Origin: Isoetes taiwanensis
Taxonomy: Eukaryota > Streptophyta > Lycopodiopsida > Isoetales > Isoetaceae
Direction of reading: 5' to 3'
Length of the DNA: 64,000 nucleotides
NCBI GenBank assembly: GCA_021234155.1
Contig: JAJEKV010000026.1
Location: forward strand, 18,460,462 to 18,524,461
Shown: positions 31,355-42,171 of the stretch, piece by piece
Numbering within the stretch: position 1 is the first letter of the stretch
Layout of the letters: each line of letters begins with the position of its first letter
Program-made: the position numbers and the translations under genes
The notes under the pieces: generated by a model
What the model saw: the letters and a program-made list of their open reading frames with translations, nothing else
Told to the model about the DNA's origin: nothing
Databases searched by the model: none

Positions 31355-32030
31355 ATCTTTCTTGTTTTTCTTCTAGTCAGTTTTTGTTTTTTGTAGTTCT
31401 AGGTTATATTTGATAATTTAGAGGTTGGTTGGCATTGCTTTGATTGTTGAGACTTATTATAGGTTGTTTGACTCCTGTGTTTTTGTCTCGTTTTTCCAGA
31501 TATTTTACCTTTCTTCGACGATCCCTCTTTGCCCTTCTTTGCCTCAGCATTGGTGTCTGTCCTCTAGTCCCGTGCATCGTCTACCTTGCTCAGTTATTCC
31601 TCCCAGGGTTGCCCTTAAGGCCATATCTGCATAGGCGTGATTTAGAAGGTGAGGCGAATCATAAGCTTTCTATATTAATTTTGTAGGCGATTACTTTTTG
31701 CGACTTGAACTATTTCATAGAAACTCTGGCGAATCTTGCCAACGTTAATATGGTAATTGAAATAAATAAATTAGATGTCAATTCACATACAACTTACAGG
31801 ATTAAGAAAACCTATTATGTTTAGCAAAATTTGAGTAGTTGTTGATTTTTTGAGTATTCTACTATGGTCCAGCAAACAATTACTTCATCTACAATGTTGT
31901 TAAGGGAATAATCTATGATCCTAAACACTTAGATCCATGGAAGTGGAGGCGAAACTCTAGATCTGAGCTTAAGAATGCATGGCTAATTTAAGAAAGACGG
32001 GCGGACGAAATGGTAAAACTTTGGCGAAAG

Positions 32031-32095
32031 AATATAATTTATTTTCAATAGTAACCTATTCAGCTTTAGTATCTCATTTTCGAAAATATTCAAAA
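32031..32095. repeat. 65-bp direct repeat flanking the insert, left copy
   Basis: AATATAATTTATTTTCAATA... to ATTCAAAA, immediately followed by the Helitron CTAG. The right copy (35542-35608) continues instead with TATAGCC, as an unoccupied A|T site would. Confidence 0.8.
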
Positions 32096-32127
32096 CTAGT
32101 AACGGGTGCCCGGCGTTGCCGGGCATA
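32096..32127 (-). other. Helitron 3' terminus, minus orientation
   Basis: On the minus strand: GCCCGGC-AAC-GCCGGGC hairpin, then ACCCGTTA and CTAG next to host T. The stem and loop match the Helitron B end except for one compensated pair. The 5' end to the right was not found with confidence. Confidence 0.8.
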
Positions 32128-35100
32128 AATACAATTTTATGTAGACATATGTGGAATGGCTAACTATATTTGAAGGCGAACCAAGAGAGGAATGGAAGGA
32201 GCAATGCGCAAATATGCTCAATATTAGGCTAGCTGATTTCAACGCTTGCACATAATTCTTTTTGTTGTTAATAATCAACACATACATGTGTTGGCTTGAT
32301 GGGCTTTAAAGATATTGTTGTCTAATGTTGTACGTCATGCAGATATAGATGGGCATTTAGATAAGAGGTGAGTCAAGAGAAGTTTACATTTTGTGCTTTT
32401 TAACCATTATGAGGGGCATAAATTGTGAGTAGAAAATGGAGTTTAGTCGGTGTTTTTGTTGATAGGAGGCGCAGTTAGGAGAAGTTTACATTTTCTCGCT
32501 TCTAACCATTATGAAGTGGAGTTGTTTGGAGTTATTTGTTAGGGAGTTCTATTGTTTATGAGAGAGCATAAGATGTTTTCCATGTATATCATGGAAAATG
32601 GAGTGATGTGGCATCTACCTTGCTATTCTATGAATTTTCCTAATGCCCCCAAGTGTATACTTACAAAATGTATGGCGATAAACCGGAGTGCTCCAATTGG
32701 AGTGCTCCAATTCAAGCAATCGGAATGTAACCCCAAGATAACTTGCAATATATGATTAATTGAATCTAGACTGTTAATGTTAATGTTAATTTGATTCCCC
32801 GGTTCCTCACAGGAGCTTTGATGTTGCCTAGATGTAAAAGGGAGAATTGTTTGCGTTGCAATGTGTTGTTTATGCCATAAGATGATGTACTCTTCAAGGT
32901 TAGTTTTCTTGTGCTTTACCATAGATTAGTTTTCTTGTGCTTTTTATACCATAGACATCCTTATTTCTCCTTCACCTTGAGTTTTTCTACTTTTCCTTTA
33001 ACACTCATTTGTAATGCTTAGAATTTGTTTCCCTGTGCTTTCTTTCTGTAGTCCCAACTTGTAGGTTCTACTTGCTTTGAATTATTTGCCATGTATGCCA
33101 AATACTGATACAAATCATGTTTCTCATCTATTGGCTTATGGAGACATTTACATTACATCTATTTCTAGGTGCTCTAGCTACCTTTTTATGGAAACATGCG
33201 GGTAATAAGAGTTTGCACTACTTGCAACACAAATGTAACTTGCAACACAATAGAGCTGGCCATATTTCTGCAAGAGGCCCTTCAAGGGATCACACAATAC
33301 CTTTGTTTGCAAATCACAAACAGAATGACATAGGTTTCTCAAACAAATTAGCAATAACAATTGTTTTGGCTTTATAAACAACCTGTGCCCCTTGATTTCC
33401 AACTAAAGATTATAAATGCCAAATAATGCAAATTTTTGGAGCAATCTATCAAGCTTCGCGGTGGTTGTTAATGCAACAAAAGGTGTCACACTTAATCATC
33501 CGAACCCACTAAACACTATGCAAATAAAATCCAAAGCTCTATATTGTAATATCATTCGTTGCCTATGCCAGGGTAGAAGCATTACGGATCCATGCCACAG
33601 ATAACGTCCCTGCTATTTCCCTGCATGTGGCACAAATGGAACCATCAAGCATTACGTACCTGTCGTCATGCCCGTCCATATCTATACTATATATTAGACA
33701 TCATGGTACAAATGTTTGACTGGAATTACATGTATTAGATCCAAATTTGCTCCAAAATATACTTGTAAATTTAAAAAACAAGCAAAATAGTCTCAAATGA
33801 CTCCGTGGACAATGAAGCCAAGCATGAATAGGATTTTGAAGAAGAGGAAGCATGCAATAAGAATTTAAAGAGTTGTTAGCATGATTCAGATTTAAGGTCA
33901 CATATTCTTACAATTTTTATTGGCAAATAAATTCATATCTCATACCTCATCTAATAAGCCTAGATTTTGCCGCTTGTTTCATGAAGCTCTCCATTTTGGA
34001 TAGATGTCACGTTTATCTTTTCGGTATTTTATTTGATCCTTAAGCACAATGTTACATGCATACCAGAAAAATCAGTTATTACGTCCAAGATGCTAACAGT
34101 GCACTATCCTTTAAAGACTTGTCGCTAGCCCAATTCATATGAGCAACCTAAATTAGCATCGATGTATCAGATCGCCTTTATCCAATATACCCCGCTTAAC
34201 TACATGAATATGATTCTCCATCAAGAAAAATGAAATTTTATTCCATGTAGCAAACCTAAGCACCCTATACAAATTTGTTCTATGCATTTTTTTATCCCTA
34301 GCATTTCAAAGTGCACATGTCCATCTTATTCTTCTAGAGAAACAATATCACCAAATAAACAAAACCCTGGTATGGTCCTTGCTCAGAGATGTACATGTAG
34401 CCCCACCGGTGGGGATGGGTTAGAATCTATGAGATCTATAAGAAGATCTTGCCTTGCATCTTTTTGTCTCCGCTAATATTCGCCAACACATATTGTGCAA
34501 AGAGACATCACATGCTTGAGAATAATAATTTGTAAAAAGATAACTTTGTCATTTTTACTTAACAAATGGAAAATAAAACTTGAGTAGCAAACAACTCAAT
34601 AAAAGATGAAAGCTTACCAATGGCTTGTGATGGCCATGAGATAACGAATGTCATAATTTAAGTGTTGAAGAGGTGAGATTCAGACTCTTGAGTGCAGGCA
34701 TGCTATATATTTACAGTAAAAAAAACCAGCAAGTCAGCCCCTTTCATGTAGCTAAAGAGATCCATCAAGTAATTATAAATTGACAAATGTTTATTTGGCC
34801 TGGAACACTCGCGGTACCTCACAAATCTTGATATTTTCAACGAGAAGTTTGACGCACCTTGCAAGTGCAACTGTGTTTTGCCAAAAGGAGCATCCGTTGA
34901 AAAGCCATGCTCAAGGCCGGGAGGTCAATTCTCATGGACACCTCAAGGCCAGGAGGTCAATTCTCATGGACACCTCAACACCGAGGTGAAACAAAATCAA
35001 GTGGAAATATTTACGTATATAAGGAGGCAAATGGCCGGAGCAAAAAGCAAGATACATACATGGAAAAAATGCGGCGTTGATGATAATCCTCGCCATATCT

Positions 35101-35541
35101 GTGTACAAAGGTTTCGCAGAACCGAATCCGCGGGCGCCGCAAGATTTCGATGGGGATCTCGGATCTGCGGTGTAAACGGCTACCCTTGCAGATCGAAGAA
35201 GTCTCAGAATAAATGAGGATGATTTTGTATCTACTCGGCTCAAAACTCCGGAAAATGTCACGTAAAAACTGGGCTCCTATGCTAACCTAATAACCGATGT
35301 GTTTTAGCATGCAAAACGGAAGCAAAACTAAATCGTGGCATGCATCTTCTTCTTGATATTTGCTAGCGGATAAGAAGAGCCGAAAAGAGGAAAGCTCATC
35401 AAAATTGGTCCCCTAATCATACAAAGGGAAATTTTTATTTTTGGGTTATCGTAATATTTTTCCGACCGCCAAACTCTCTATAACCTTAGGCAACCGGCCT
35501 GAAAAAAAAAATCCAAAAATTTCCCACTTGCCGGGAAAACC

Positions 35542-35608
35542 AATATAATTTATTTTCAATAGTAACCTATTCAAATTTTTAGTATCTCATTTTCGAAAAT
35601 ATTCAAAA
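35542..35608. repeat. 65-bp direct repeat flanking the insert, right copy
   Basis: Copy of 32031-32095 with a 2-base length change (CAGCTTT versus CAAATTTTT). Followed by TATAGCC. Confidence 0.8.
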
Positions 35609-35689
35609 TATAGCCATTTGGCTATAAATAGCCCCTTAAGGGCAACCCCGATTCCTCCACTTTGGCTATCCTTTTCACATCATTGTGCC

Positions 35690-36515
35690 CCTGCAGCTGA
35701 TTCTGATTCACACGCCTCCTCCCTACATGTCGCGTTTTTCTCCTCGTTGGTATCGCGCCCATCGCAAATCCTAACTCCATAGGTATCGCGTCTGCCGCTA
35801 TCGCCTTTTTTCATAGCTTGGTCAACTTCCCTTCTCCTTGCTCTGCGCCCCTTCCTACCTTAGTTCGTCAGGCGGCCCCACGTGTCCATAGCCCTTCACG
35901 GGTGCGTCTACCTTTGACTGCGGCTCACGTTCGCCAAATCATTTCGATTACTTGCCGAATCCACGGGCCCATTGGCGTAGTATTATGAAAGCATGCCTTG
36001 TCACCATCTGCTTTGCTGGTTTCCTTCGTATCTCTGAGGCTTTGCATCTGAATTGGCGCGATCTTTCTTTTTTTCCCGATCATGTCCAGTTGTTTATCCG
36101 CAAATCCAAGTGCGACCAAGCTGCTGCCGGTCAGGAGGTCCTCATTGCTCGCACTTTTTCTCCCTCCTGTCCGGTGATGTTGCTGCAACGTTTATTGTCT
36201 GCCTGTGGTTTTCGCACCTTTGACCCACCGTCAGGTGGTCCGCTTTTTCGCTCTTCCTTAGCTTCCTCCGCCCGGTTGTCATATGCCCGCCTCCACGGTG
36301 GTTTGAGTCTTTGCGTCTTATCGGCTTGGAGCCTCGGGAGTTTGGCACCCATGCAGGTCGTAGGGGGGGCGCCACCGCCGCTGCTGCTTCTTCCGTCCCT
36401 TCGGACATTGTCCGCTTCCATGGGACGCCGGGCTCTGCCTCCTCCCATTCAATTTTATATTCTTCCCAGCGTTCGGGAGCGCCTCATTGTTTCTCGCCAC
36501 CTTGGTCTTTGAGGT
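35690..36515 (+). pseudogene. Tyrosine recombinase of the YR retrotransposon
   Basis: The N-terminal part reads VRQAAPRVHSPSRVRLPLTA then HVRQIISITCRIHGPIG; one frameshift later 35952-36300 reads CFAGFLRISEALHLNWRDL, whose Arg is the first catalytic residue, and FIRKSKCDQAAAGQEVLIAR. A second shift gives FGTHAGRRGGATAAAA (H-x-x-R box), and a third restores FYILPSVRERLIVSRHLG with the likely nucleophile Tyr. RISEAL, HxxRRGGAT and the Tyr are the signature of DIRS/Ngaro recombinases, which insert a DNA circle. A TATAAATAG stands at 35623-35631, upstream. Confidence 0.87.
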
Positions 36516-36534
36516 AGGTTCCTCTTCTATCGGC

Positions 36535-36562
36535 CACTTGTTGTCTTAGAACCCATCCTAGG
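36535..36562 (+). repeat. Split direct repeat B1
   Basis: ACTTGTTGTCTTAGAACCCATCCTAGGA, repeated as B2 at 37273-37299 with one change; directly followed by AAT and A2. Confidence 0.85.
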
Positions 36563-36565
36563 AAT

Positions 36566-36722
36566 GCTTCGGTTCTATTGCGCTAGCAATAGAACCGCCA
36601 TTCTTTGGATGGGGACGCCACCTCAGCTCCTTCCCCTTTTTATAGTCCATTTTTTCTCTTCTTTGGTTATCGGCTTTCTCCTTGGGCTTGTTTCCTATTT
36701 GCAATCACCTCTACCTGGTTTC
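36566..36722 (+). repeat. Split direct repeat A2
   Basis: Second copy of A1 including the 28-nt palindrome (36570-36597). A2 joined to B1 represents the circle junction of this element class. Confidence 0.9.
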
Positions 36723-37272
36723 CCGCCCCCCCTCCCTCTCTGTCGGTTTGCGTGACTTGATGGTTTATTTTTGGTCTCTTTATTCATTCTCGGTGTGGCC
36801 TTTCTCGCCTCCGAGGCGGTACCAACCGGTCAATTCTGTCGTTTGGCTTTTTCTTTTTTCGTACCGGTTAGTCGACCGTGATATTCTCTCGGCGTGGCCC
36901 TGCGGCCTCCGAGTTGTTTTTTCCATCATGTCTGGCATCAGTTCTGCCACTGTTTTTTAGTTCTAACTTCTAACGGGTTATGTTGTCCAGGTTCCTTTTT
37001 TGTTGACAAGGTTCGCAGTGCACAAGCCGGACGTGGGGGTACTTGTTCCTGGGACCTTGGGCATCGATTGTCTTCTTTTGATTTCGTCTCACCCCTCTTC
37101 CGGTACGGGCCCAATGGCAGAAACATCATATTTTTTCTCTTCGTGCTCTCGGTGATTGTCTAGTTTCGGAGCACTCAAATTTTCAAAGTTCTTTTCATAG
37201 TTCTACCCCAGTAGGGGAATCAATTGTGTACTCTACGATTTTACAAAGCTCAATGAGAACACCACTTCACTT
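36723..37272. other. 3' region between A2 and B2, no gene
   Basis: Pyrimidine-rich DNA similar in character to the leader at 26610-27900. No coding similarity is visible; it is the usual untranslated stretch between split repeats. Confidence 0.5.
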
Positions 37273-37299
37273 ACTTGTTGTCTTAGGACCCATCCTAGG
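37273..37299 (+). repeat. Split direct repeat B2 and right end of the element
   Basis: Ends CCCATCCTAGGA, then AAT and LINE sequence CCTCCAAAGGTAAATG. Confidence 0.87.
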
Positions 37300-37302
37300 A
37301 AT

Positions 37303-37840
37303 CCTCCAAAGGTAAATGTTCTACTTTGGCAGGTGATTCATCGCTCATTGAGAGTTAATGAGATGGTTCATCGCTTTAAGCCGGGAGTAAGCCCACTTTG
37401 CCCAATGTGTGAGCGGTGCATTGAAACATTGAAGCATTGTTTATATTTGTGTGCAGAGCTGAGTAGTCTTAAGTCCTGGCTGCATTCTCTTTTTGGAGTA
37501 TCTTTGGATAGTCAGCACTTTCTTTTGGGTATTTATCCAAATCAGTGGACTGCTTCTAAAAGGATTGCATTTCACATGGCAAAATATGGAGTGTATGGAA
37601 GCGAAGGCGAAGAAAGGTCTTTTATGATAAGCGTATTTCTTGTCAGGTGGTGCTTCAAGAAATTCGTAAGAAGTTGTATAATTGCTTTCAGATCTCTAAT
37701 TGGCCTGATCGTATTAAAATTCCAATATGGAGTGATCATCTAAAAGTGATTGCTTCAGGGACATTTCTTACTTCTGGAAGTACTTTGTAATATTTTGAGT
37801 GTATAATATGAAGTAAAATACGTTCTTCAAAAAAAAAATC
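37303..37840 (+). pseudogene. LINE-A 3' end: zinc-binding (zf-RVT) domain and poly-A
   Basis: Continues LINE-A after the interrupting element: HRSLRVNEMVHRFKPG, then SPLCPMCERCIETLKHCLYL (Cys-x2-Cys...His), FGVSLDSQHFLLGIYPNQW. The 3' untranslated tail GAAGTAAAATACGTTCTTC ends in a run of A at about 37829-37838. The same region in reverse stands at 39804-40400 in LINE-C. Confidence 0.88.
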
Positions 37841-39787
37841 ACTTAAAAAGAAGTGCTAGGAAAAATGATAGTACCATTGACAAAGGCCTTATTTTTTGGA
37901 TTTGATAAAACTCCTGCTCAGAATACTAGAAGTAAAAAGAGTAAGAGGAAATCCACAAGAGCCAAAAGGTTAGTCTCTCTACTCTTTGTTTTCCTCCTTC
38001 TCTGATCCAATGAAGATTATCTCTTGGAACGTAAGAGGAATTAAAGGTGTCCTAAAAAGAAGACGTGACATAGCTCAGATCATGCTATATAATGCAGATA
38101 TTATCCTTTTGCAGGAACTGAAACTGCCTACTTTAGAATATGGCAACTTCGGTGATTGGATATATCCTGCTCTGATGCAAGTGGTGACTTAGCTATAATT
38201 TGGAAGAGAGAGGTTAGCCATCACCATTTCTACGATAGCCCTTCCAAAACATGGCAATCTGTTATCTTCTTTGTTTCTAATTCGTCTAATGGGATTATCA
38301 ATGTTTATGCTCCTACTAATTCTAAGGATAGAGAGCCTCTTTGGATGGAAATAAACAATTGGCTAACCTCCCAAAACATTGATAATTGGATTGTGGCTGG
38401 GGATTTTAATATTACTCCTTCTTGGGATCTTAAACTGGGGAATAAAATTAATATGACAAGAGCTGAAAAAATGAATTGGGAATCTCTTATCTCTGATAAC
38501 GGTCTGATTCATATTCCCTCTTCAACTTCAACCTACACTTGGTCTAATAAGCAGAAGGATAATGCTAGAGTTTATTGCACTTTTGATAGATTTTATGTCT
38601 CCAATCCCTCCTCTGCTATGTGTGATAACAGCTTTGTCACCAGTGATGAAGGAACCTCAATTTCTGATCATCAATCTCAGTTTCTTCATACTTCTCAAAT
38701 CACTAAGATTCAGAGAAATAGAAATACTGTTTATAAGTTTAATGCTTTTCTTCATGATAATGAGAAGTTCTGCTCTCAATTCAGGAATTTTTATGAGAAT
38801 CTAGATGAAAATAGCAGATTGGATGGTGACTGCTTATCTATGAAAAAATTCTATTCAAAGATAAAGAAAATTAACGATTGGATCAAGAATTGATCTAAAA
38901 CTAAGCATGAAGAATGTTGTAAGGAGAAAGTTCAGCTTTTGATGTATATGAAAGAAATTAGATCTCTGCTACGAAATGATCCTTGTACAACTCACGTCTA
39001 CAGATGGATGAAGATATCTTAGAGAGGAGAATCAGAAATATAGAAGAATTGGAGGCAAAAAGTGCTGCTATCAGGTACAAAATAAAGTACATTAATGACA
39101 TGGATTCTGGTAGTACTAAATTCTTCTTCAGGGTTGCTAAAAGCAGAATGCTAAGAAGTTCCATTACTGAGGTCATGGATGAGAATTGCAATACTCATAC
39201 CTCTCAAAGTGATATTGCTAAAATCTTTCATGACAGATTCAAGGATCTCTTTCAGTGTAATCCTATTCCTTCCAATGATCTCCAAGATGCTAATGCTTTC
39301 AGGTCTCTTATTGAGAATATTCTTCCTACTGCTCTTGATATTATGGATGCCTCTATGATTTTGATGCCTTCTCAAGATGAAATTTTTAGCATCCTTAATA
39401 GTTTTAGCAAAGGGAAATCCCTTGGTCCTGATGGCCTTTCTGCTGAATTCTATGTTAAATTCTGGAATATTTTAAAAAATGATCTTACTTCTCTTGTGCA
39501 AGCTTTTTGGAATGCTAAGCATCTGCATCCTTCTATCTCTAGTGGCTTCATTTCCTTGATTCCCAAGATTGATCATCCTACCAAGCTTCAAGATTGGAGA
39601 CCTATCTCTCTAACACACACCACTTATAAGCTCTGTGCCAAAATCATTGCTTCCAGGTTTAAAAATTATCTTCAGAAGTATCAGCCTTAATCAATCTGCT
39701 TTCCTTCCCAAGAGATATATTCTGGATAATTATGTAGCTGCTATGGAAGGTCTGCATTGGAACAGGATCTCCAAACAGAATTGTGTT
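37841..39787 (+). pseudogene. LINE-B ORF1 tail, endonuclease and RT N-terminus
   Basis: An ORF1 C-terminus (AQNTRSKKSKRKSTRAKR) is followed by the ORF2 start MKIISWNVRGIKGVLKRR (APE-type endonuclease), ADIILLQELKL, a frameshift, NVYAPTNSKDREPLWMEI, VAGDFNITPSWD, and YCTFDRFYVS. After a stop near 38890 RT begins: GKSLGPDGLSAEFYVKFW, SSGFISLIPKIDHPTKLQ, DWRPISLTHTTYKLCAKI. LINE-C interrupts it at 39788, and RT resumes at 44346. The endonuclease would nick the target; RT copies from the nick. The 5' part was replaced by LINE-A. Confidence 0.9.
39772..39787. repeat. 16-bp target site duplication of LINE-C, left
   Basis: CAAACAGAATTGTGTT, repeated at 44330-44345. Confidence 0.95.
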
Positions 39788-39999
39788 ATTTTTTTTTTTT
39801 TTTGAAGAACGTGTTTTACTTCATATTATACACTCAAAATATTACAAAGTACTTCCAGAAGTAAGAAATGTCCCTGAATCATCAATCACTTTTAGATGAT
39901 CACTCCATATTGGAAGTTTAATAATGATCGGGCCAATTGGAGATCTCGAAAGCAATTATACAACTTCTTACTTAATTTCTTGAAGTACCACCGAGAAGA

Positions 40000-41087
40000 A
40001 ATATGCTTATCATAAAGACCTTTCTTCGCCTTCGCTTCCATACACTCCATATTAGCCAAGACTTTGCCATGTGAAATGCAATCCTTTTAGAAGCAGTCCA
40101 CTGATTTGGATAAATACCCAAAAGAAAGTGCTGACTATCCAAAGATACTCCAAAAAGAGAATGCGCCCGGGACCTAAGACTACTCAACTCGCACACAAAT
40201 TTAAACAATGCTCCAATGTTTCAATGCACCGCCACACATTGGGCAAAGTGGGCTTACTCGGCTTAAAGTGATGAACCATCTCATTAACTCTCAAAGAGCG
40301 ATGAATCAATTGCCAAAGTAAAACATTTACCTTTGGAGGATTATCTTTAGACCAAACAAGGTTCCGGATGGATTGCCATTGAGAAGGCAAAGTCCTAAGT
40401 GCCATTTTCGAGAAGGTGATATAAAGTACTTGAGGATGTAAGCAATCAGTAGCATGAACTTACTAGCTTCTTGCCTTCTTTAATACCTTGAACAAAGTTC
40501 CAAAGATCTCTCGGTCACCAACCTTCTTAATTAAAGGAAGAGCACTTGCTACATAAGCCCATATACCGATATCTTTATCCAACAACCCATATTTCTCCAA
40601 ACCATTGCCAAGGAGCAATGTCAATACCAAAATACCAATCGCTCAATAGAAATAATATCCGCTCTCCTCCACCTTGCTTGGGAATGCGATGCATAAATTC
40701 TACAACCGGGTGTAGTTGTCTATGAGTATACAAAGGCAACCACGTAAAGGGGGAAGATGCCCAAGACAAGCTTCCCAATCAAATGTAATCACTGGCCGGA
40801 CTACCTTCCGTGCCCGGCAAGCCTTTCAAGATCGGAGAGGCATGTGAATAAGCTTTCAATGGATATAACAATGCCCAAGGGAGCTCAATTCTCACACCTC
40901 GCTTATGAAAAACCATACACTTCTTTACTGATTGTTTAAGTAACTTCATACCTGGTGATGCACAATCATCTTTCAACAAACTGAACAATAACTTAGAAGC
41001 TAAGACCTTACCCTGTAAAGAAAGATCCAACATACCAAGTCCTCCTTGTTGTTTAAACAACATACATTTCTTCCACGCCACCTTCAC
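40000..41087 (-). pseudogene. LINE-C C-terminal region and zf-RVT domain
   Basis: Reads VAWKKCMLFKQQGGLGMLDL, KVLASKLLFSLLKDDCASPG, RIELPWALLYPLKAYSHA, then across frameshifts TLPSQWQSIRNLVWSKDN, PPKVNVLLWQLIHRSLRVNE and CIETLEHCLNLC. This is the stretch between the RT palm and the 3' end of plant L1 ORF2. No FADD box precedes it. Confidence 0.85.
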
Positions 41088-41089
41088 AG

Positions 41090-41619
41090 TGCTCCATCAA
41101 CTTCCATAAACCCATGTTGAAAGAGTAACTTCTGCCACTGCTGCCGTTCAAAGTCGCTTACAATCTATCCACCACCTAATCTGTCTTGTGCTGATTCGAC
41201 CATATTGAAATCCCCTACTAAAAGCCAAGCCACATTTTCTCCCCATTTTTATTACATAAAGAAGCCCATAAAGTTGCTCTTTTTCTAGGAATATTAGATG
41301 CATATACATTAATGATACCACATTCTTGAAGTCCTTGCTTCCATTTAATAACTGTCCACCTTCCAAATTTATCTTTTGCTGTAAATGTGACATGAACATC
41401 CATACTCCAGGCTATCATTGTACCACCCCGAGCCTTGCCTGAAGTACTTATTAGAGCAGATGTTTGCTTCCCAAACAAATTCATCATTGGAACGACCCTG
41501 CCTCTATCATATTTATGCTCTTGAATACATAAAATATCTGGATTAATGTGCTTAATTAAATTAGCCAACCTCTGCCGTTTTTGGGGAGATGAACGTGCAC
41601 CTCTCATATTCCAGGACAT
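41090..41619 (-). pseudogene. LINE-C endonuclease
   Basis: The frame opens MSWNMRGARSSPQKRQRL and continues HINPDILCIQEHKYDRGR, ARGGTMIAWSMDV and GIINVYASNIPRKRATLW; a shifted frame gives LVGDFNMVE and FMEVDGAL. These are the APE-type metal-binding blocks (N, E, GDFN). The domain ends at the deletion junction near 41090, before the SDH block. Confidence 0.87.
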
Positions 41620-41621
41620 GA

Positions 41622-42168
41622 CATTAGGGTTTTTTTGAGATTAAAAAAGGGCCTTCAAAACATGCCAACTAAGCCAAATGAAGATAAATGAACCACCAAT
41701 CAGAAATCAGAGCCTGACGGGTCCAGTCAACAAAACTGTTATAACTAACTTACTGAATCACATTTTCTAGCATAACTGTTGATAGAAAAGTCCAAATGAG
41801 CTCTCGTTTAGTGCAATAGATAGATCTCGTTGAGATCTTTCCAACCTTAGGTGCTTTACACATATTTTAACCACTTATGATTGTCAAAACTCCAAAAAAT
41901 ATGGTTTTTACCATTTTTTACAATCCTACGGGCTAAAAGATATGCAAACCATCCAAGGTTGGAAAGATCAATGAGATCTATCTATTGCACCAAACAAGAG
42001 CCCATTTGGACTTTTCTATCAACATTTATGCTAGAAAATGTGATCCAGTGAGTTAGTTATAACTGTTTTGCTGACTGGATTACCAGTTCTGTTTTTTGAT
42101 TGGTAGTTCATATAGCTTACTCAGCAGTTCTTAAAAGGCCCTTTTATGATCTCAAGAAGTCCCTAATG
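41622..42168. mobile_element. Foldback element (MITE-like) between LINE-C ORF1 and ORF2
   Basis: The ends CATTAGGG...TTGAGATTAAAAAAGGGCC and its inverse (GGCCCTTTTATGATCTCAAG...CCCTAATG) are inverted repeats, and the interior is also inverted: arms at about 41690-41857 and 41955-42110 match in reverse complement over some 155 bp (TAGATAGATCTC, ATGTTGATAGAAAAGTCC-type blocks). About 545 bp. No clear target duplication, so it could also be LINE spacer DNA that duplicated itself. Confidence 0.7.
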
Positions 42169-42171
42169 ATC

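Larger units (their letters stand above)
31640..35541. other. Foreign insert between RT and recombinase, no gene recognised
   Basis: AT-rich DNA without convincing coding sequence. It contains a Helitron 3' end in minus orientation at 32096, a 36-bp tandem repeat (34914-34982, GGTCAATTCTCATGGACACC twice), a Helitron-5'-like TCTATACTATATATTAGAC at about 33679, and a 14-bp perfect palindrome CCCCACCGGTGGGG near 34391. A 65-bp direct repeat marks both sides (32031-32095 and 35542-35608). Confidence 0.5.
26450..37299 (+). mobile_element. Tyrosine-recombinase (DIRS/PAT/Ngaro-type) retrotransposon
   Basis: The order is gag, RT-RNase H, tyrosine recombinase, with split direct repeats A1 (26450-26605) - genes - B1 (about 36535-36562) - A2 (36566-36722) - B2 (37273-37299) in place of LTRs. 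The trinucleotide AAT lies at all three junctions (26447-26449, 36563-36565, 37300-37302), as expected when a circular intermediate recombines with its target at a short shared core and makes no target duplication. It splits LINE-A between VWSK and the PPKVN region. About 4 kb of foreign DNA (about 31640-35610) separates RT from the recombinase. Confidence 0.9.

Noticed and set aside
33679-33700. Helitron 5' end TCTATACTATATATTAGAC
   Set aside because: Preceded by A and typical in wording, but I found no matching plus-strand 3' hairpin with CTRR downstream, so the element cannot be bounded.
34391-34410. CCCCACCGGTGGGG palindrome as a Helitron terminator
   Set aside because: No CTRR follows at the usual 8-12 bases.
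35623-35631. TATAAATAG as promoter of the tyrosine recombinase
   Set aside because: A good TATA match, but it lies within DNA next to an insertion border and no conservation can be tested, so it is mentioned only.
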